From positions 208,332 through 272,331 of the forward strand of contig NZ_LMEW01000012.1 of assembly GCF_001426525.1 (NCBI RefSeq): a stretch of 64,000 bases of DNA, read 5' to 3'. This stretch comes from Massilia sp. Root133. GTDB lineage: Bacteria > Pseudomonadota > Gammaproteobacteria > Burkholderiales > Burkholderiaceae_D. Below the pieces are notes generated by a model. The model ran no database searches and had not been told where the DNA came from. It saw only the letters and a program-made list of their open reading frames with translations. The position numbers were made by a program, and so were the translations under genes. How positions within the stretch are numbered: position 1 is the first letter of the stretch; the number at the start of each line of letters is the position of its first letter. Below, piece after piece: positions 52,284 through 61,386 of this stretch.

Positions 52284-53194
52284 AGCCGGTGACCGTGATC
52301 GTCAACGCGGGCGCCGGCACCGGCCACGACGAGGCCGCGTGCGATGCGCTGAGAACGCAACTAACCGACGCAGGCCTGGACGCCGAGCTCGTGCGGGCAG
52401 ATGGCGGCGACCAGATGATCGGCGCGGCGCGGCGCGCGCTGGAGCAGGGCGCACGCCTGGTCGCGGCCGGCGGCGGCGACGGCACGATCAATGCCGTGGC
52501 CTCCGTGATGGTCGATTCCGGCGTGCCGTTCGGCGTGCTGCCGCTGGGCACGCTCAACCACTTCGCCAAGGACCTGGGCATTCCGCTCGACCTCGGCGCG
52601 GCCGTGCGCAACCTCGCGACGGGGCGGCCCGTGCAAGTCGACGTGGGCGAGGTCAACGGCCGCATCTTCCTGAACAATTCCAGCCTCGGCCTGTATCCGG
52701 ACATCGTGCGCGACCGCGAAAAACAGCAGCGCCGCCTCGGCCGCGGCAAGTGGACGGCCGCCGCCTGGGCCGCGTTCGCGGCGCTGCGCCGCTATCCGTT
52801 CCTGTCGATGCGCCTGACCGTCAACGGCGAGCGTCTGGCGCGGCGCACGCCGTTCGTCTTCATCGGCAACAACGCCTACACGATGCAGGGCCTGGCGATC
52901 GGCGAGCGGGCGCGTCTCGACGAAGGCGTGCTGAGCCTGTACGTGGCCCAGCGTCCCACGCGCCTGGGCCTGCTGCGCTTCGCGTTCGACGCGCTGCTCG
53001 GCCGCCTCGGCCAGGAGCGCGACTTCGACGTGCTGACGGCGCCCGAGTTCGACATCGACACGCACCGCCATCATCTGCTCGTGGCGACCGATGGCGAAGT
53101 GACGGAGATGCACCCGCCGTTACGCTACCGGATGCGGCCTGGCGCACTGACGGTGCTCGTGCCGGCGGTAGAGAATGGCACCAATCAACCATAA
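52280..53194 (+). CDS. Diacylglycerol/sphingosine-kinase-like protein (DagK_cat)
   Basis: 304 aa from ATG 52280. N-terminal VTVIVNAGAGTG, the nucleotide loop AAGGGDGTINAVASVM, VLPLGTLNHFAKDLGIP and the C-terminal beta domain (FIGNNAYTM, VATDGEV). The family phosphorylates diacylglycerol, sphingosine or related lipids using ATP. Overlap with the PAP2 gene suggests opposing kinase and phosphatase steps on lipid phosphates. Confidence 0.92.
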   Translation: MKPVTVIVNAGAGTGHDEAACDALRTQLTDAGLDAELVRADGGDQMIGAARRALEQGARLVAAGGGDGTINAVASVMVDSGVPFGVLPLGTLNHFAKDLGIPLDLGAAVRNLATGRPVQVDVGEVNGRIFLNNSSLGLYPDIVRDREKQQRRLGRGKWTAAAWAAFAALRRYPFLSMRLTVNGERLARRTPFVFIGNNAYTMQGLAIGERARLDEGVLSLYVAQRPTRLGLLRFAFDALLGRLGQERDFDVLTAPEFDIDTHRHHLLVATDGEVTEMHPPLRYRMRPGALTVLVPAVENGTNQP

Positions 53195-53210
53195 CGGAAA
53201 GGGGAACCCC

Positions 53211-54047
53211 ATGCGCTCACTCGTCCACCTGTCCGACCTGCACTTCGGCCGCGTCGACGCCATGCTGCTCGACCCGCTGCGCGAACTGGTCCACAAGCTG
53301 GCGCCGGACGTCGTCGTCGTTTCCGGCGACCTGACGCAGCGCGCCAAGAGCGAGCAGTTCGAGGAAGCGAAGGCCTGGCTCGATACGCTGCCGGGCCCGC
53401 AGATCATCGTGCCGGGCAACCACGACATTTCGCTGTACAACGTGTTCCGCCGGTTCCTGCTGCCGCTCGACCGCTACAAGCGCTACATCACGGACGACCT
53501 CGACCCCGTCTACATCGACGACGAGATCGCGGTGCTGGGCGTGAACACGGCGCGTTCGCTCACGTTCAAGGACGGCCGCGTCAACAAGGAACAGGTGGAA
53601 AAGATCCGCGCGACCCTGTCCGGACTGCCGAAGGAGGTCACGCGCGTCGTCGTCACGCACCACCCGTTCGACCTGCCGAAGGGCGCCGAAGAGGATGACC
53701 TCGTCGACCGCGCGCACATGGCGATGGACGTGTTCGCGGAACTGGGCATCGACCTGTTGATGGCGGGCCACCTGCACATGAGCCATGCGGGCAACACGCA
53801 GGCGCGCTACAAGATCAGCGAATATGCCGCGCTCGTCGTGCAGGCCGGCACGGCGACCTCCACGCGCGGGCGGGGCGAAGTGAATTCGTTCAACGTGATC
53901 CGCATCGAGCCCCAGCGTATCGAAGTCGATCGCTATGGCTGGGACAGCGTGCACAACCAGTTCCAGCTGCTGAACACGGAGAAGTTCATGCGCAGCGGGA
54001 ACGTCTGGACGGAAGTGCCGGATGGGATGATGGCGGCTGGAATTTAG
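53211..54047 (+). CDS. Calcineurin-like metallophosphoesterase
   Basis: 278 aa from ATG 53211, set by AAAGGGGAACCCC directly upstream rather than ATG 53175 inside the previous gene. Metal-binding motifs: LSDLHFGR, VVSGDLTQR, VPGNHD, VTHHPFD and MAGHLH. The family acts on phosphodiesters such as cyclic nucleotides or UDP-lipid intermediates. As the third gene of the PAP2-kinase cluster a lipid-linked substrate is possible. Confidence 0.92.
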   Translation: MRSLVHLSDLHFGRVDAMLLDPLRELVHKLAPDVVVVSGDLTQRAKSEQFEEAKAWLDTLPGPQIIVPGNHDISLYNVFRRFLLPLDRYKRYITDDLDPVYIDDEIAVLGVNTARSLTFKDGRVNKEQVEKIRATLSGLPKEVTRVVVTHHPFDLPKGAEEDDLVDRAHMAMDVFAELGIDLLMAGHLHMSHAGNTQARYKISEYAALVVQAGTATSTRGRGEVNSFNVIRIEPQRIEVDRYGWDSVHNQFQLLNTEKFMRSGNVWTEVPDGMMAAGI

Positions 54048-54056
54048 TTCGCCGTC

Positions 54057-54076
54057 ATTCCCGCGCAGGCGGGAAT
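54057..54076. repeat. REP-like dispersed hairpin, copy 2
   Basis: ATTCCCGC-gcag-GCGGGAAT, the same core as at 13522-13540, directly after the phosphoesterase stop. A second hairpin, GTCCCCGC-tttc-GCGGGGAC (54155-54174), precedes the convergent phospholipase gene. The 136-bp gap holds only these elements. Confidence 0.6.
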
Positions 54077-54183
54077 CCATGCTGACTTACAGAAGCCGGT
54101 TTGTTGGAAAAGTCCATTGTATTTCCAAGGCCCGGCTTCGGAATCTCGGTATGGGTCCCCGCTTTCGCGGGGACGACGGTTCA

Positions 54184-55587
54184 TCAGATCCAGTACTCCC
54201 CCAGCCGCGCCATCCATTCCTTGATCCGGTCGGACCACGGCCGGTGCCGCCAGCGCGAAAGCAGGACTTCCTTCGAGTCCCTCAAATCCTCGTTGAACGC
54301 GCTTTCCATCGCCGCACCGAACGCCGGGTCGATGACGACCACGTTCAGTTCGTAGTTGTGGATGAAGCTGCGCCGGTCGATGTTGGCGGAGCCGATCGTC
54401 GACCAGGCGCCGTCGATCACGGCCGTCTTGGCGTGCAGCACCGCGATCTGCAGCTCGAAGATGCGCACGCCGCCGGCCAGCAACGGGTCGTAGAAGCCCT
54501 GGCCGGCGTAGCGGATCAGGCTGTGGTCCGACACGCCCGGCAGCACGAGCCGCACGTCCACGCCGCGTTTCGCCGCGGCGATGAGCGCGTCGACGATCTG
54601 CTGGTCCGGCACGAAATACGCCGACGTGATGTGGATCGATTTCTTCGCCTCGCTGATCGCGACCACGAGCGCCTTGTAGATGTCCGATTCGTGGTCGGGA
54701 TCGGACGCGAGCACGCGGACGATCTTGTCGCCGACGGGCGTCAGCGTCGGGAAATACTCGGCCTGCGGCAGCTCGCCGCCTTCCTGCTGCACCCACAGGT
54801 TCACGAACGACCACTGCAGCGGCGCGACGGCCGGGCCTTCGATCTTGACGTGGGTGTCGCGCCAGCCGACCTTGTCGCCGTCGACCTGGTCCGGCTTCTG
54901 GCGCGAGCGGAACAGCGAGCTGTTCGCATACGTGCTGCTGATGTTGATGCCGCCCGTGAACGCGACCTTGCCGTCGACGACCATCAGCTTGCGGTGGTTG
55001 CGGTTGTTCAGCTCCCACTTGCCGCGCGCCTTGGCCGGGTTGACCGGATTGAAGACCAGCACGCGGATGCCGGCCTGGCGCATGCGGTCGAAAAAGGCGG
55101 CCGGCGTCGCGAGCGCGCCGACGGCGTCGACCATCACGTTCACGGCCACGCCCTGGCGCTGCTTCTCGATCAGGAGGTCGGCGAATTCGATCCCGACCTG
55201 GTCCTGGTCGAAGATATAGGTTTCGAGATTGATGGAACTGGTGGCGACGCGCGCCGCGGCCATCATTTCTCGCATCGTCGCGGGGCCGTCGAACAGCAGC
55301 ATGACCTTGTTGCCGGCGATGAGGGGCACGCCCGTCGCCTGTTCTTCCAGCGCCGCCAGCGCCTTCAGGTTGCCGCTCGCATTCGCCCAGCGCCGCGCGG
55401 CAAGGGCGGACGCCTGCTTCGGCGCCAGGGTGCCCTTGGTCGTCGCGATCGTGGGCACGGCCTTCGCGGGCGCTTCCGGTTCGACATCCGGCAGCGACTT
55501 GCACGCGACGACGCCGCAACTGAGGCACAGGGCCAGCAGCCAGGCGAATGGGGAACAGTAACGTGCAAAGCGCTGTCGGAATTTCAT
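54184..55587 (-). CDS. Phospholipase D / cardiolipin-synthase-like lipoprotein
   Basis: 467 aa from ATG 55587. The signal peptide ends in a lipobox-like LSCGVVAC^KS. Two HKD sites are present: NRNHRKLMVVDGKVAFTGGIN and VLHAKTAVIDGAWSTIGSANID. Such proteins transfer phosphatidyl groups or cleave phospholipids in the periplasm. Its ATG overlaps the stop of the upstream Gcr-family gene (ATGA), so the two are made together. Confidence 0.92.
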   Translation of the reverse strand: MKFRQRFARYCSPFAWLLALCLSCGVVACKSLPDVEPEAPAKAVPTIATTKGTLAPKQASALAARRWANASGNLKALAALEEQATGVPLIAGNKVMLLFDGPATMREMMAAARVATSSINLETYIFDQDQVGIEFADLLIEKQRQGVAVNVMVDAVGALATPAAFFDRMRQAGIRVLVFNPVNPAKARGKWELNNRNHRKLMVVDGKVAFTGGINISSTYANSSLFRSRQKPDQVDGDKVGWRDTHVKIEGPAVAPLQWSFVNLWVQQEGGELPQAEYFPTLTPVGDKIVRVLASDPDHESDIYKALVVAISEAKKSIHITSAYFVPDQQIVDALIAAAKRGVDVRLVLPGVSDHSLIRYAGQGFYDPLLAGGVRIFELQIAVLHAKTAVIDGAWSTIGSANIDRRSFIHNYELNVVVIDPAFGAAMESAFNEDLRDSKEVLLSRWRHRPWSDRIKEWMARLGEYWI

Positions 55588-57704
55588 TTGAAACCTCTCG
55601 GGTTGGCAACCGCGGCCTCGTCGAGGTCGCGCGGTCCGATGAAGAAGTCGAGCGGCGCCGCCCGCAGGCGGCGGCCCAGTGCGCGCAGCAGGCGGAATCC
55701 GTTGCGGAAGCGCACCTTGCGCGCCCGCAGCGCCACCCACAGCGCGAGGCCGAAGCTCACCAGCAGGTTCACCATGCCGATGAGGGCGATGCCGAGGAAA
55801 GAAATCGCGATGGTGTCCGGGTCGACCTGCTGGCCGAGGCCGACGAAACCGATGGCGAAGTTGGCGGACGAAAACGTCACGTGGCGCACGTCGAGCGGCA
55901 GGCCGAGCAGGTAGCCGACGGTGCCCGTGATCCCCATCAGCACGCCGAACACGAAGTTGCCCATCAGGCCGCCCAGGTTGTCCTCGACATAGCGGGCGAA
56001 GCGGGCGCGCCGTTCCTCGCCGAGCAGCCGGCGCAGCCAGCGCAGCTGCTGCACACGCAGGCCCATCCGCGTGTACATGGCCTTGTTGTCGTAGTAGCCG
56101 GACACGAGCCCCGACACGAACAGCCACACGCCCGCGATCGCCGCATGCAGCAGCGCGAGCGAATGCCATGGGTGGCTGTCCGCGATCAGGTGCTCGGCCT
56201 TGACGGCATTCACGAGGTGCGTGCCGAAGATCCAGTACCAGGCGAGGGCGATGGCCCACGCGACCGGAATCACGGTTGCGAGGTTGCCCAGCACCGCGAC
56301 GATCTGCGTCCGGAACACCTTGTTCACGAGGGCCGCCATGCTGTCGACGTCGACCTGGCGCCTGCTCGACCCTCTCTGCGCCGTGTCGTGCAGGGCGGCG
56401 GCGATGCGCGCGGCCGTCATCGCCGGCTGCTTGGTCGCGATGGTGAAATGCAGCACGTGCACGAGCATGAAGCCGGCCGCGTAGTTGAGGCTGTAGAGCA
56501 GGGCTTCGATCAGCGGGGCGCGGTGCTGGTACGAGATCAGGATCTTGATGAGCGCCATGAAGGCGATGATGATGCCGGCCCCGGCCGACGACGCGAACAT
56601 GCCGCGCAGGTCCGCGCGCCGTTCGGCGATGTAGTGCTCGCCCGTGCGGCTCGCGTTTTCCGTCACGTTGCGCGCCAGCAGGTCGATGTTGTCGCGCAGC
56701 AGGCCGCGCACCTCGTACTTCGTGTTGTGCGCTTCCGCGAGTTCCTGGGCGAGGTCGACGGCCGCCGCGCGCCGGAGGCTCGTCGGCGGCTCGGTCGGCG
56801 GCGTCGCCTCGTTCGCGAGCGTTTCCACGTCCACCGTGGGCGCAGACGGCAGTTCTCCGCTCGTGTCGACGAGGAACAGCAGCTTTCTCAGGCGGTCGAT
56901 ACTCTGCGTCAGCGCGACGAGCAGATAGGTCAGCGCGACGCTCGTGCCGGAGGCGAGGGCCTTGCTGCGGATCTTCAGCACGACCGCTTCGCATTGGTCG
57001 AGCATGACGAGCAGGTGGCGCGCGTCTTCCATCGTGTCGACCTCGCCGCACATCAGGCGGCCATAGTCGTCGAGGTATTTGTTCGCCTCGATGTTCTGCA
57101 TGAGGAAGGGCGAATCGACTTCCTCGATTTCCATGTGCGCGTGGATCAGGCGCGGCTCCAGGCCCAGCGCGCAGACACGGCACGACAAGGTGCGGATGGC
57201 GTCCAGCAGGCCCGCCAGCACGATCCTGCGCGCGCGCGAGGACTCGGCGGATTCTTGCTCTGCGCCATCCGGCGGCGCGGCGTTCGCGACCACGTCGAAC
57301 AGCTCGAGCCAATCGGCGTTCGGCACGGCGCGGATCCACTGGTAATCGTCTTCGCGGCACAGCACGCGGTCGAGCGTGTCGGACAGGTACAGATCGTCCA
57401 GCGCGGGCGGCAGGATGCGGTAGGCGATGCGTTTTTTCAGCTCCGTGAAGAAGCCGTCGTTCGACAGGATGCCGACGTCGGAATACAGGCTCGTGTGGCG
57501 GCGCGTTTCGAGCAGCCGGGTCAGGTAGCGGCGCAGCGCCCAGGCCTGGCCGGGATGACCCTTCAGCAGCTGGGCCAAGGTGCGCACCTGGGCGCGCGCG
57601 TAGTCGTGGTCGCCTGCGCGGCGTGGGCGCAACCGGTCGACCAGGTCGACCAGCAGGTCGATGCGGTCGCTGTCCGGGTCGAGGTGTTCGAGGATCGAGA
57701 GCAT
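55584..57704 (-). CDS. Gcr-family membrane protein (annotated elsewhere as site-specific recombinase)
   Basis: 706 aa. The N-terminal about 330 residues are soluble and helical. From about 365 there are at least six hydrophobic helices (GAGIIIAFMALIKILISY, AGFMLVHVLHFTIA, VIPVAWAIALAWYWIFG, AIAGVWLFVSGLVSGYY, GVLMGITGTVGYLLGLPL, GIALIGMVNLLVSFGLALWV). No recombinase active site (Tyr or Ser type) is seen. The family is known as 'site-specific recombinase' (Gcr), but this layout and the coupled phospholipase D gene fit a membrane or lipid role better. Confidence 0.9.
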   Translation of the reverse strand: MLSILEHLDPDSDRIDLLVDLVDRLRPRRAGDHDYARAQVRTLAQLLKGHPGQAWALRRYLTRLLETRRHTSLYSDVGILSNDGFFTELKKRIAYRILPPALDDLYLSDTLDRVLCREDDYQWIRAVPNADWLELFDVVANAAPPDGAEQESAESSRARRIVLAGLLDAIRTLSCRVCALGLEPRLIHAHMEIEEVDSPFLMQNIEANKYLDDYGRLMCGEVDTMEDARHLLVMLDQCEAVVLKIRSKALASGTSVALTYLLVALTQSIDRLRKLLFLVDTSGELPSAPTVDVETLANEATPPTEPPTSLRRAAAVDLAQELAEAHNTKYEVRGLLRDNIDLLARNVTENASRTGEHYIAERRADLRGMFASSAGAGIIIAFMALIKILISYQHRAPLIEALLYSLNYAAGFMLVHVLHFTIATKQPAMTAARIAAALHDTAQRGSSRRQVDVDSMAALVNKVFRTQIVAVLGNLATVIPVAWAIALAWYWIFGTHLVNAVKAEHLIADSHPWHSLALLHAAIAGVWLFVSGLVSGYYDNKAMYTRMGLRVQQLRWLRRLLGEERRARFARYVEDNLGGLMGNFVFGVLMGITGTVGYLLGLPLDVRHVTFSSANFAIGFVGLGQQVDPDTIAISFLGIALIGMVNLLVSFGLALWVALRARKVRFRNGFRLLRALGRRLRAAPLDFFIGPRDLDEAAVANPRGFK

Positions 57705-57828
57705 GGGAATATTCGCGGCTTGGAAAGGTCAGTGTATGCGTGGATACGCGGCGGCCACTGTACGGTGACGAACCGAGCAGGCGGGGCTGCGTTACACTTG
57801 ATGCTTGATGTCATCACTGGGGAGCAGC

Positions 57829-58665
57829 ATGTATCTGACTTACTATAACGGCCAATGGGCCGAAGGGAATACGCCGTTGTTCGGTGCCATGGACCACAGC
57901 GTCTGGCTGGGTTCATCCGTCTTCGACGGCGCGCGTGCGCTGCGCGGCCATCTGCCGGACCTGCGTCCGCACCTGGAGCGCGTGATCGCATCGGCGGAGA
58001 AATTGGGCCTGGAGTGCCCGCTGAACGTCGACGAGATGGAGGCGCTCGTGCGCGAAGGCGTCGCGCGCTTTCCGGCCGACGCCGAGCTGTACATCCGCCC
58101 GCTCGTGTTCGCCTCCGAAGGTTTCCTGATCCCGACGCCGGAAGCGGCCGCGTTCGCGCTGACCCTGTTCGACGCGCCGCTGCCGCCGTTCGCCGGCTTC
58201 TCGGCCTGTCTGTCGGCGCTGCGCCGTCCCGAGCCGACGATGGCGCCGACGGATGCGAAGGCGTCCGCGCTGTACGCCAACACGGCGCGCGCGCTGCGCG
58301 AAGCGAAGGCACGCGGCTTCGACAACGCCGTCCTGCTGGACGCGGCCGGCAACGTGGCCGAGTTCGCGACGTCGAACCTGTTCCTCGTCACGGCCGACGG
58401 CGACGTCGTGACGCCTGCGCTGAACGGCACCTTCCTGGCCGGCATTACCCGCGCCCGCGTGATCGGACTGCTGGGCGAGGCCGGCGTGAAGGTCGTCGAG
58501 CGCACCGTCAAGCCGGAAGAGCTGGACACGGCGCGCGAAATCTTCAACACCGGCAACTACGGCAAGGTCGCGCCGTGCACGCGCTACGAAGCGCGCGAAC
58601 TGCCGGCCGGCCCGATCGCGAAGCAGGCGCGCGAGCTCTACCTCGCGTTTACCGAGACTACCTGA
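57829..58665 (+). CDS. Class IV PLP aminotransferase (branched-chain/D-amino-acid type)
   Basis: 278 aa from ATG 57829, preceded by GGGGAG; the frame opens 24 bases earlier. Fold-type IV signatures: GSSVFDGARALRGHLPDL, YIRPLVF, the PLP lysine in TDAKASALYANT, and NVAEFATSNLFLV followed by FLAGITRARVIGLL. It transfers amino groups between branched-chain-like amino acids and 2-oxoacids. It stands alone between the Gcr gene (divergent) and a convergent DUF3617 gene. Confidence 0.92.
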   Translation: MYLTYYNGQWAEGNTPLFGAMDHSVWLGSSVFDGARALRGHLPDLRPHLERVIASAEKLGLECPLNVDEMEALVREGVARFPADAELYIRPLVFASEGFLIPTPEAAAFALTLFDAPLPPFAGFSACLSALRRPEPTMAPTDAKASALYANTARALREAKARGFDNAVLLDAAGNVAEFATSNLFLVTADGDVVTPALNGTFLAGITRARVIGLLGEAGVKVVERTVKPEELDTAREIFNTGNYGKVAPCTRYEARELPAGPIAKQARELYLAFTETT

Positions 58666-58683
58666 CGAAAATCCATTGCCAAA

Positions 58684-58708
58684 AACCGGGCTCTGACCCC
58701 GGTTCTTT
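58684..58708. terminator. Terminator-like hairpin between convergent genes
   Basis: AACCGGG (58684-58690) pairs with CCCGGTT (58698-58704), followed by CTTT; on the reverse strand the same stem is followed by TTTTT-like bases. It could also be a dispersed repeat of the ACCGGGGTCAGAG kind, known in related genomes. Confidence 0.6.
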
Positions 58709-59255
58709 ACTTTGCCCGCGGGCGGATGGTGCCGCAATCGGCCGACAGCCACTTGCCGGTGACATCCATGTCCACGGTCTGGTTGCGCCCCTGTTCTTCG
58801 CTCCGGATCTTCATGCGGGCGCGGTAGCTCGTGTCGTTGTCGGCGACCAGGTCGCCTTCGCCGCTCACCTTCGGTGTCGTGCAGGTGAACGCGATGTGGC
58901 CGCGCGTCGCCGATTGCTGCGTGAACGACTGCCTGCAATCGCCCTGCTGGACCGGGAATTCCTTGCGCTCGGCCATCTCGCGCGTCATGCACAGCTTGGT
59001 CTGCAGGGCGCCGTTCGCACCGACGTCGAGCTGCACGCCGTTCTGCTGCATCATCGTCTGCATCTGCTGGCGCTGCTCGGGCGACATGTTGGCCATGTGC
59101 TGTTGCACGGCGGACATCGCTTGCGATATTTGCGGGTCGCTCGACGTCATCGTGTTCGACAGCGACCACAAGCCCGGTTTCAGCGTCTGGGCGCCAGCCG
59201 GGAGCGCGGCGCAGGCACACGCCAGCACGAGCGCGGATGCAATGGATCTGTTCAT
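58707..59255 (-). CDS. DUF3617 periplasmic protein
   Basis: 182 aa with a signal peptide (ALVLACACAALPAGAQ). The mature start LKPGLWSLSNTM is the DUF3617 hallmark. It also has a Gln/Met-rich helix (MANMSPEQRQQMQTMMQQNG), a Cys pair in LCMTREM and DCRQSF, and the later CTTPKVSGEGDLVADN. Function unknown; family members are small secreted beta-barrel-like proteins. Confidence 0.88.
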   Translation of the reverse strand: MNRSIASALVLACACAALPAGAQTLKPGLWSLSNTMTSSDPQISQAMSAVQQHMANMSPEQRQQMQTMMQQNGVQLDVGANGALQTKLCMTREMAERKEFPVQQGDCRQSFTQQSATRGHIAFTCTTPKVSGEGDLVADNDTSYRARMKIRSEEQGRNQTVDMDVTGKWLSADCGTIRPRAK

Positions 59256-59287
59256 CGTTATTTCTTCCTTTTAAATATTGGGCGGCA

Positions 59288-59884
59288 TCACGACGCTTCG
59301 CCATGCCGTCCCAGCACCTTGCGCTCCAGGTACATGAGCAGCAGGACGGTCTTGGCATCGACGATGTCGCCGGTCTCGACCATCGCGAGGGCGTCGTCGA
59401 ACTCCAGTTCCACGACCTCGATATCCTCGCCTTCGTCGGGATTGCCGCCGCCGGCGTCACAGCGCCGCGCGCGATCATACTCCGCGACGAACAGATGGAT
59501 GCGTTCGGTCGTCGATCCGGGGCTGACGTACAGCTGCAGCGCGCTCTGGACGTGGTCGATGTCGTAGCCGGTCTCTTCGCGCGCTTCGGCGATGGCGCGT
59601 TCGGCGGGGGCGGCACCGTCCAGCATGCCGGCCGCCGCTTCGAGCAGGTAGCCGTCGTGGCCCGCCAGGCGGGCGCCGAGGCGGAACTGGCGCGTCAGCA
59701 CCACCGACCGGTGGGCGCGGTTGTACAGCAGCACGGCCGCGCCGTCCGCGCAGTCGTAGACTTCGCGCGACTGGACCTGCAGCTCGCCGTCCCGGCGACG
59801 CTGGGCATAGGTGACGTTCTTGAGGGGCAGATAATGGTCCGAGAGGATCTCCTCGCGGACGATGCGCACGGTGTCGCGGGTCAT
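59288..59884 (-). CDS. Nudix hydrolase, NudK/ADP-ribose-pyrophosphatase-like
   Basis: 198 aa from ATG 59884 with AGGAGA upstream; the frame extends 48 bases further without support. The Nudix box reads AAGMLDGAAPAERAIAEAREETGYD, where the first conserved Glu is Ala but REExG is kept. An N-terminal beta domain (VQSREVYDCADGAAVLLYN) matches NudK-type GDP-mannose or ADP-ribose pyrophosphatases. Cytosolic. Confidence 0.9.
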   Translation of the reverse strand: MTRDTVRIVREEILSDHYLPLKNVTYAQRRRDGELQVQSREVYDCADGAAVLLYNRAHRSVVLTRQFRLGARLAGHDGYLLEAAAGMLDGAAPAERAIAEAREETGYDIDHVQSALQLYVSPGSTTERIHLFVAEYDRARRCDAGGGNPDEGEDIEVVELEFDDALAMVETGDIVDAKTVLLLMYLERKVLGRHGEAS

Positions 59885-59956
59885 GGCATCTCCTGTGGTT
59901 GGCCTTGCCCGAGGATACACCGTGCGCGTCATGGACGGGCGCGCGCGCCCGTGCGG

Positions 59957-60625
59957 TCAACCCTGGGCCGGTTCGCTGACGAAGATCTCGACGCGGCGGT
60001 TGCGCGCGCGGCCGGCCGGATCGTCGTTGTTGGCGATCGGTTCGCGGGCGGCGCGGCCTTCCACCGTGATGCGGGCCGGATTGATGCCGCGCGCCGTCAG
60101 GTAGTCGCGCGTGTGGGCGGCGCGGTCCAGCGACAGCGGCTGGTTGATCTGGTCGCCGCCCGTGTTGTCCGTGTGGCCGATGATGGTCACGTTGGTGGCG
60201 GGATTCTCGTTCAGGGTCTGGGCGAAGCGGTCGAGGATCGGGCGGAAGTTCGGCTTGATGTCGGAGCGGTTCGTGTCGAACGAGACGTCGCTCGGGATCT
60301 CGAGTTTGAGGCGGTTGTCGGAGGTCTGCGACACCTGCACGCCGGTGCCGCGCGTGGCCTGTTCCATCTGCTGGCGCTGCTGTTCCATGTGGCGCGACCA
60401 GACGTTGCCGACGACGGCGCCCGCCGCCGCACCCAGCACCGCGCCGCGGGTGGCCCGGCCGGAACCACCGCCGCCCGTCGCGGCGCCGAGAATCGCGCCG
60501 AGGCCGGCACCGACGCCGGCGCCGGTCGCGGTGCCGCGCTGGGTCTGGCTCATGTCGGCGCAGCCGGTGGCGGCCACGGCGAAGGCGGTGGCGCACAGGG
60601 TGGAACGGATCAGGGTTGTTTTCAT
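59957..60625 (-). CDS. OmpA-like lipoprotein with glycine-zipper segment (YiaD-type)
   Basis: 222 aa. Signal peptide with lipobox (VAATGC^ADM), a glycine-zipper region (about 30-75: GAGVGAGLGAILGAATGG, GAVLGAAAGAVVGNV) and a C-terminal OmpA domain (VTIIGHTDNTGGDQINQPLSLDRA, GRARNRRVEIFVS) that binds peptidoglycan. It is probably an outer membrane lipoprotein tethering the envelope to the wall. Confidence 0.94.
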   Translation of the reverse strand: MKTTLIRSTLCATAFAVAATGCADMSQTQRGTATGAGVGAGLGAILGAATGGGGSGRATRGAVLGAAAGAVVGNVWSRHMEQQRQQMEQATRGTGVQVSQTSDNRLKLEIPSDVSFDTNRSDIKPNFRPILDRFAQTLNENPATNVTIIGHTDNTGGDQINQPLSLDRAAHTRDYLTARGINPARITVEGRAAREPIANNDDPAGRARNRRVEIFVSEPAQG

Positions 60626-60756
60626 AATGGGTCTCCTTCAAAAAAAATATCCGTTTCGTAGTCGCACCCGCAGCAGTGGGCACGACCGCGAAACGGATCG
60701 GTCAGGTCCGCAGGTCACTGCGGTCCGGCACGACGCCGCGTGCCGCTATGATACCG

Positions 60757-60903
60757 CTATATGCCTCGGCCACTGATCAGGCGCACCAGGATCATGATGA
60801 CGGCGACGACCAGCAGGATGTGGATGAAACCGCCGACGGTATAGGAAGTTACCAGACCGAGCAGCCACAGAATGATGAGAATGACGGCAATTGTGTAGAG
60901 CAT
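60757..60903 (-). CDS. lmo0937-family small membrane protein
   Basis: 48 aa from ATG 60903, with GAGGACA upstream. Two hydrophobic helices: MLYTIAVILIILWLLGLV and GGFIHILLVVAVIMILVRLI. This is the DUF5670/lmo0937 type of tiny two-helix protein, often induced by envelope or osmotic stress. Function unknown. Confidence 0.88.
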   Translation of the reverse strand: MLYTIAVILIILWLLGLVTSYTVGGFIHILLVVAVIMILVRLISGRGI

Positions 60904-60990
60904 GATAGTGTCCTCATGGTTGACCGGCGTTGCTGTGCCGTGAATCCAGTATCGAACTAACAAGCTTGGCATTCCGTACGATGCCGTACA

Positions 60991-61221
60991 TTACGTCGCG
61001 CTTTTTTGTTCCTTGTGCAAGCCGGGAATCCAGCCCATGAAGCCCATCAGGCCGAGAAAACCGATCAGGCAAGTCAGGAGGCCGCCCGTGATCAGGAAAA
61101 AGACGTCCTGCGCCGCCAGCTCGGCCGTCGTCGCCTGCGGTGCCGGCTCCGCGCTGGCGAGGCCGAAGCCCGTCAAAAGAAGTCCCCAGAGAATGATGCC
61201 GATCCATGCCAGACTGTTCAT
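60991..61221 (-). CDS. Small two-helix membrane protein
   Basis: 76 aa from ATG 61221, preceded by AAAGGACGCGAC. An N-terminal helix (LAWIGIILWGLLLTGFGLA) and a second (DVFFLITGGLLTCLIGFLGLMGFMG) frame a short loop, with a basic tail. Family not recognised. It sits in a run of small envelope genes all on the reverse strand. Confidence 0.7.
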   Translation of the reverse strand: MNSLAWIGIILWGLLLTGFGLASAEPAPQATTAELAAQDVFFLITGGLLTCLIGFLGLMGFMGWIPGLHKEQKSAT

Positions 61222-61386
61222 GTCGCGTCCTTTCGCTTGAGTGAGCTCTGCCGTACGAAGCCGATACTGCTGTGCGGAGGCAAACTCATCCGTGCGCCAA
61301 CGCACATTGCGAAAAAGAAAACTTAGTGAGCGATCGTGCAAGATGCACACGCCGCGCACCCGTCTCCAACATAGCACGCGGCTGGA

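Noticed and set aside
54184..57360. 1058-aa open frame containing the phospholipase D gene
   Set aside because: Only the part from ATG 55587 has a signal peptide and HKD motifs. The rest is a frame shadow of the Gcr-family gene.
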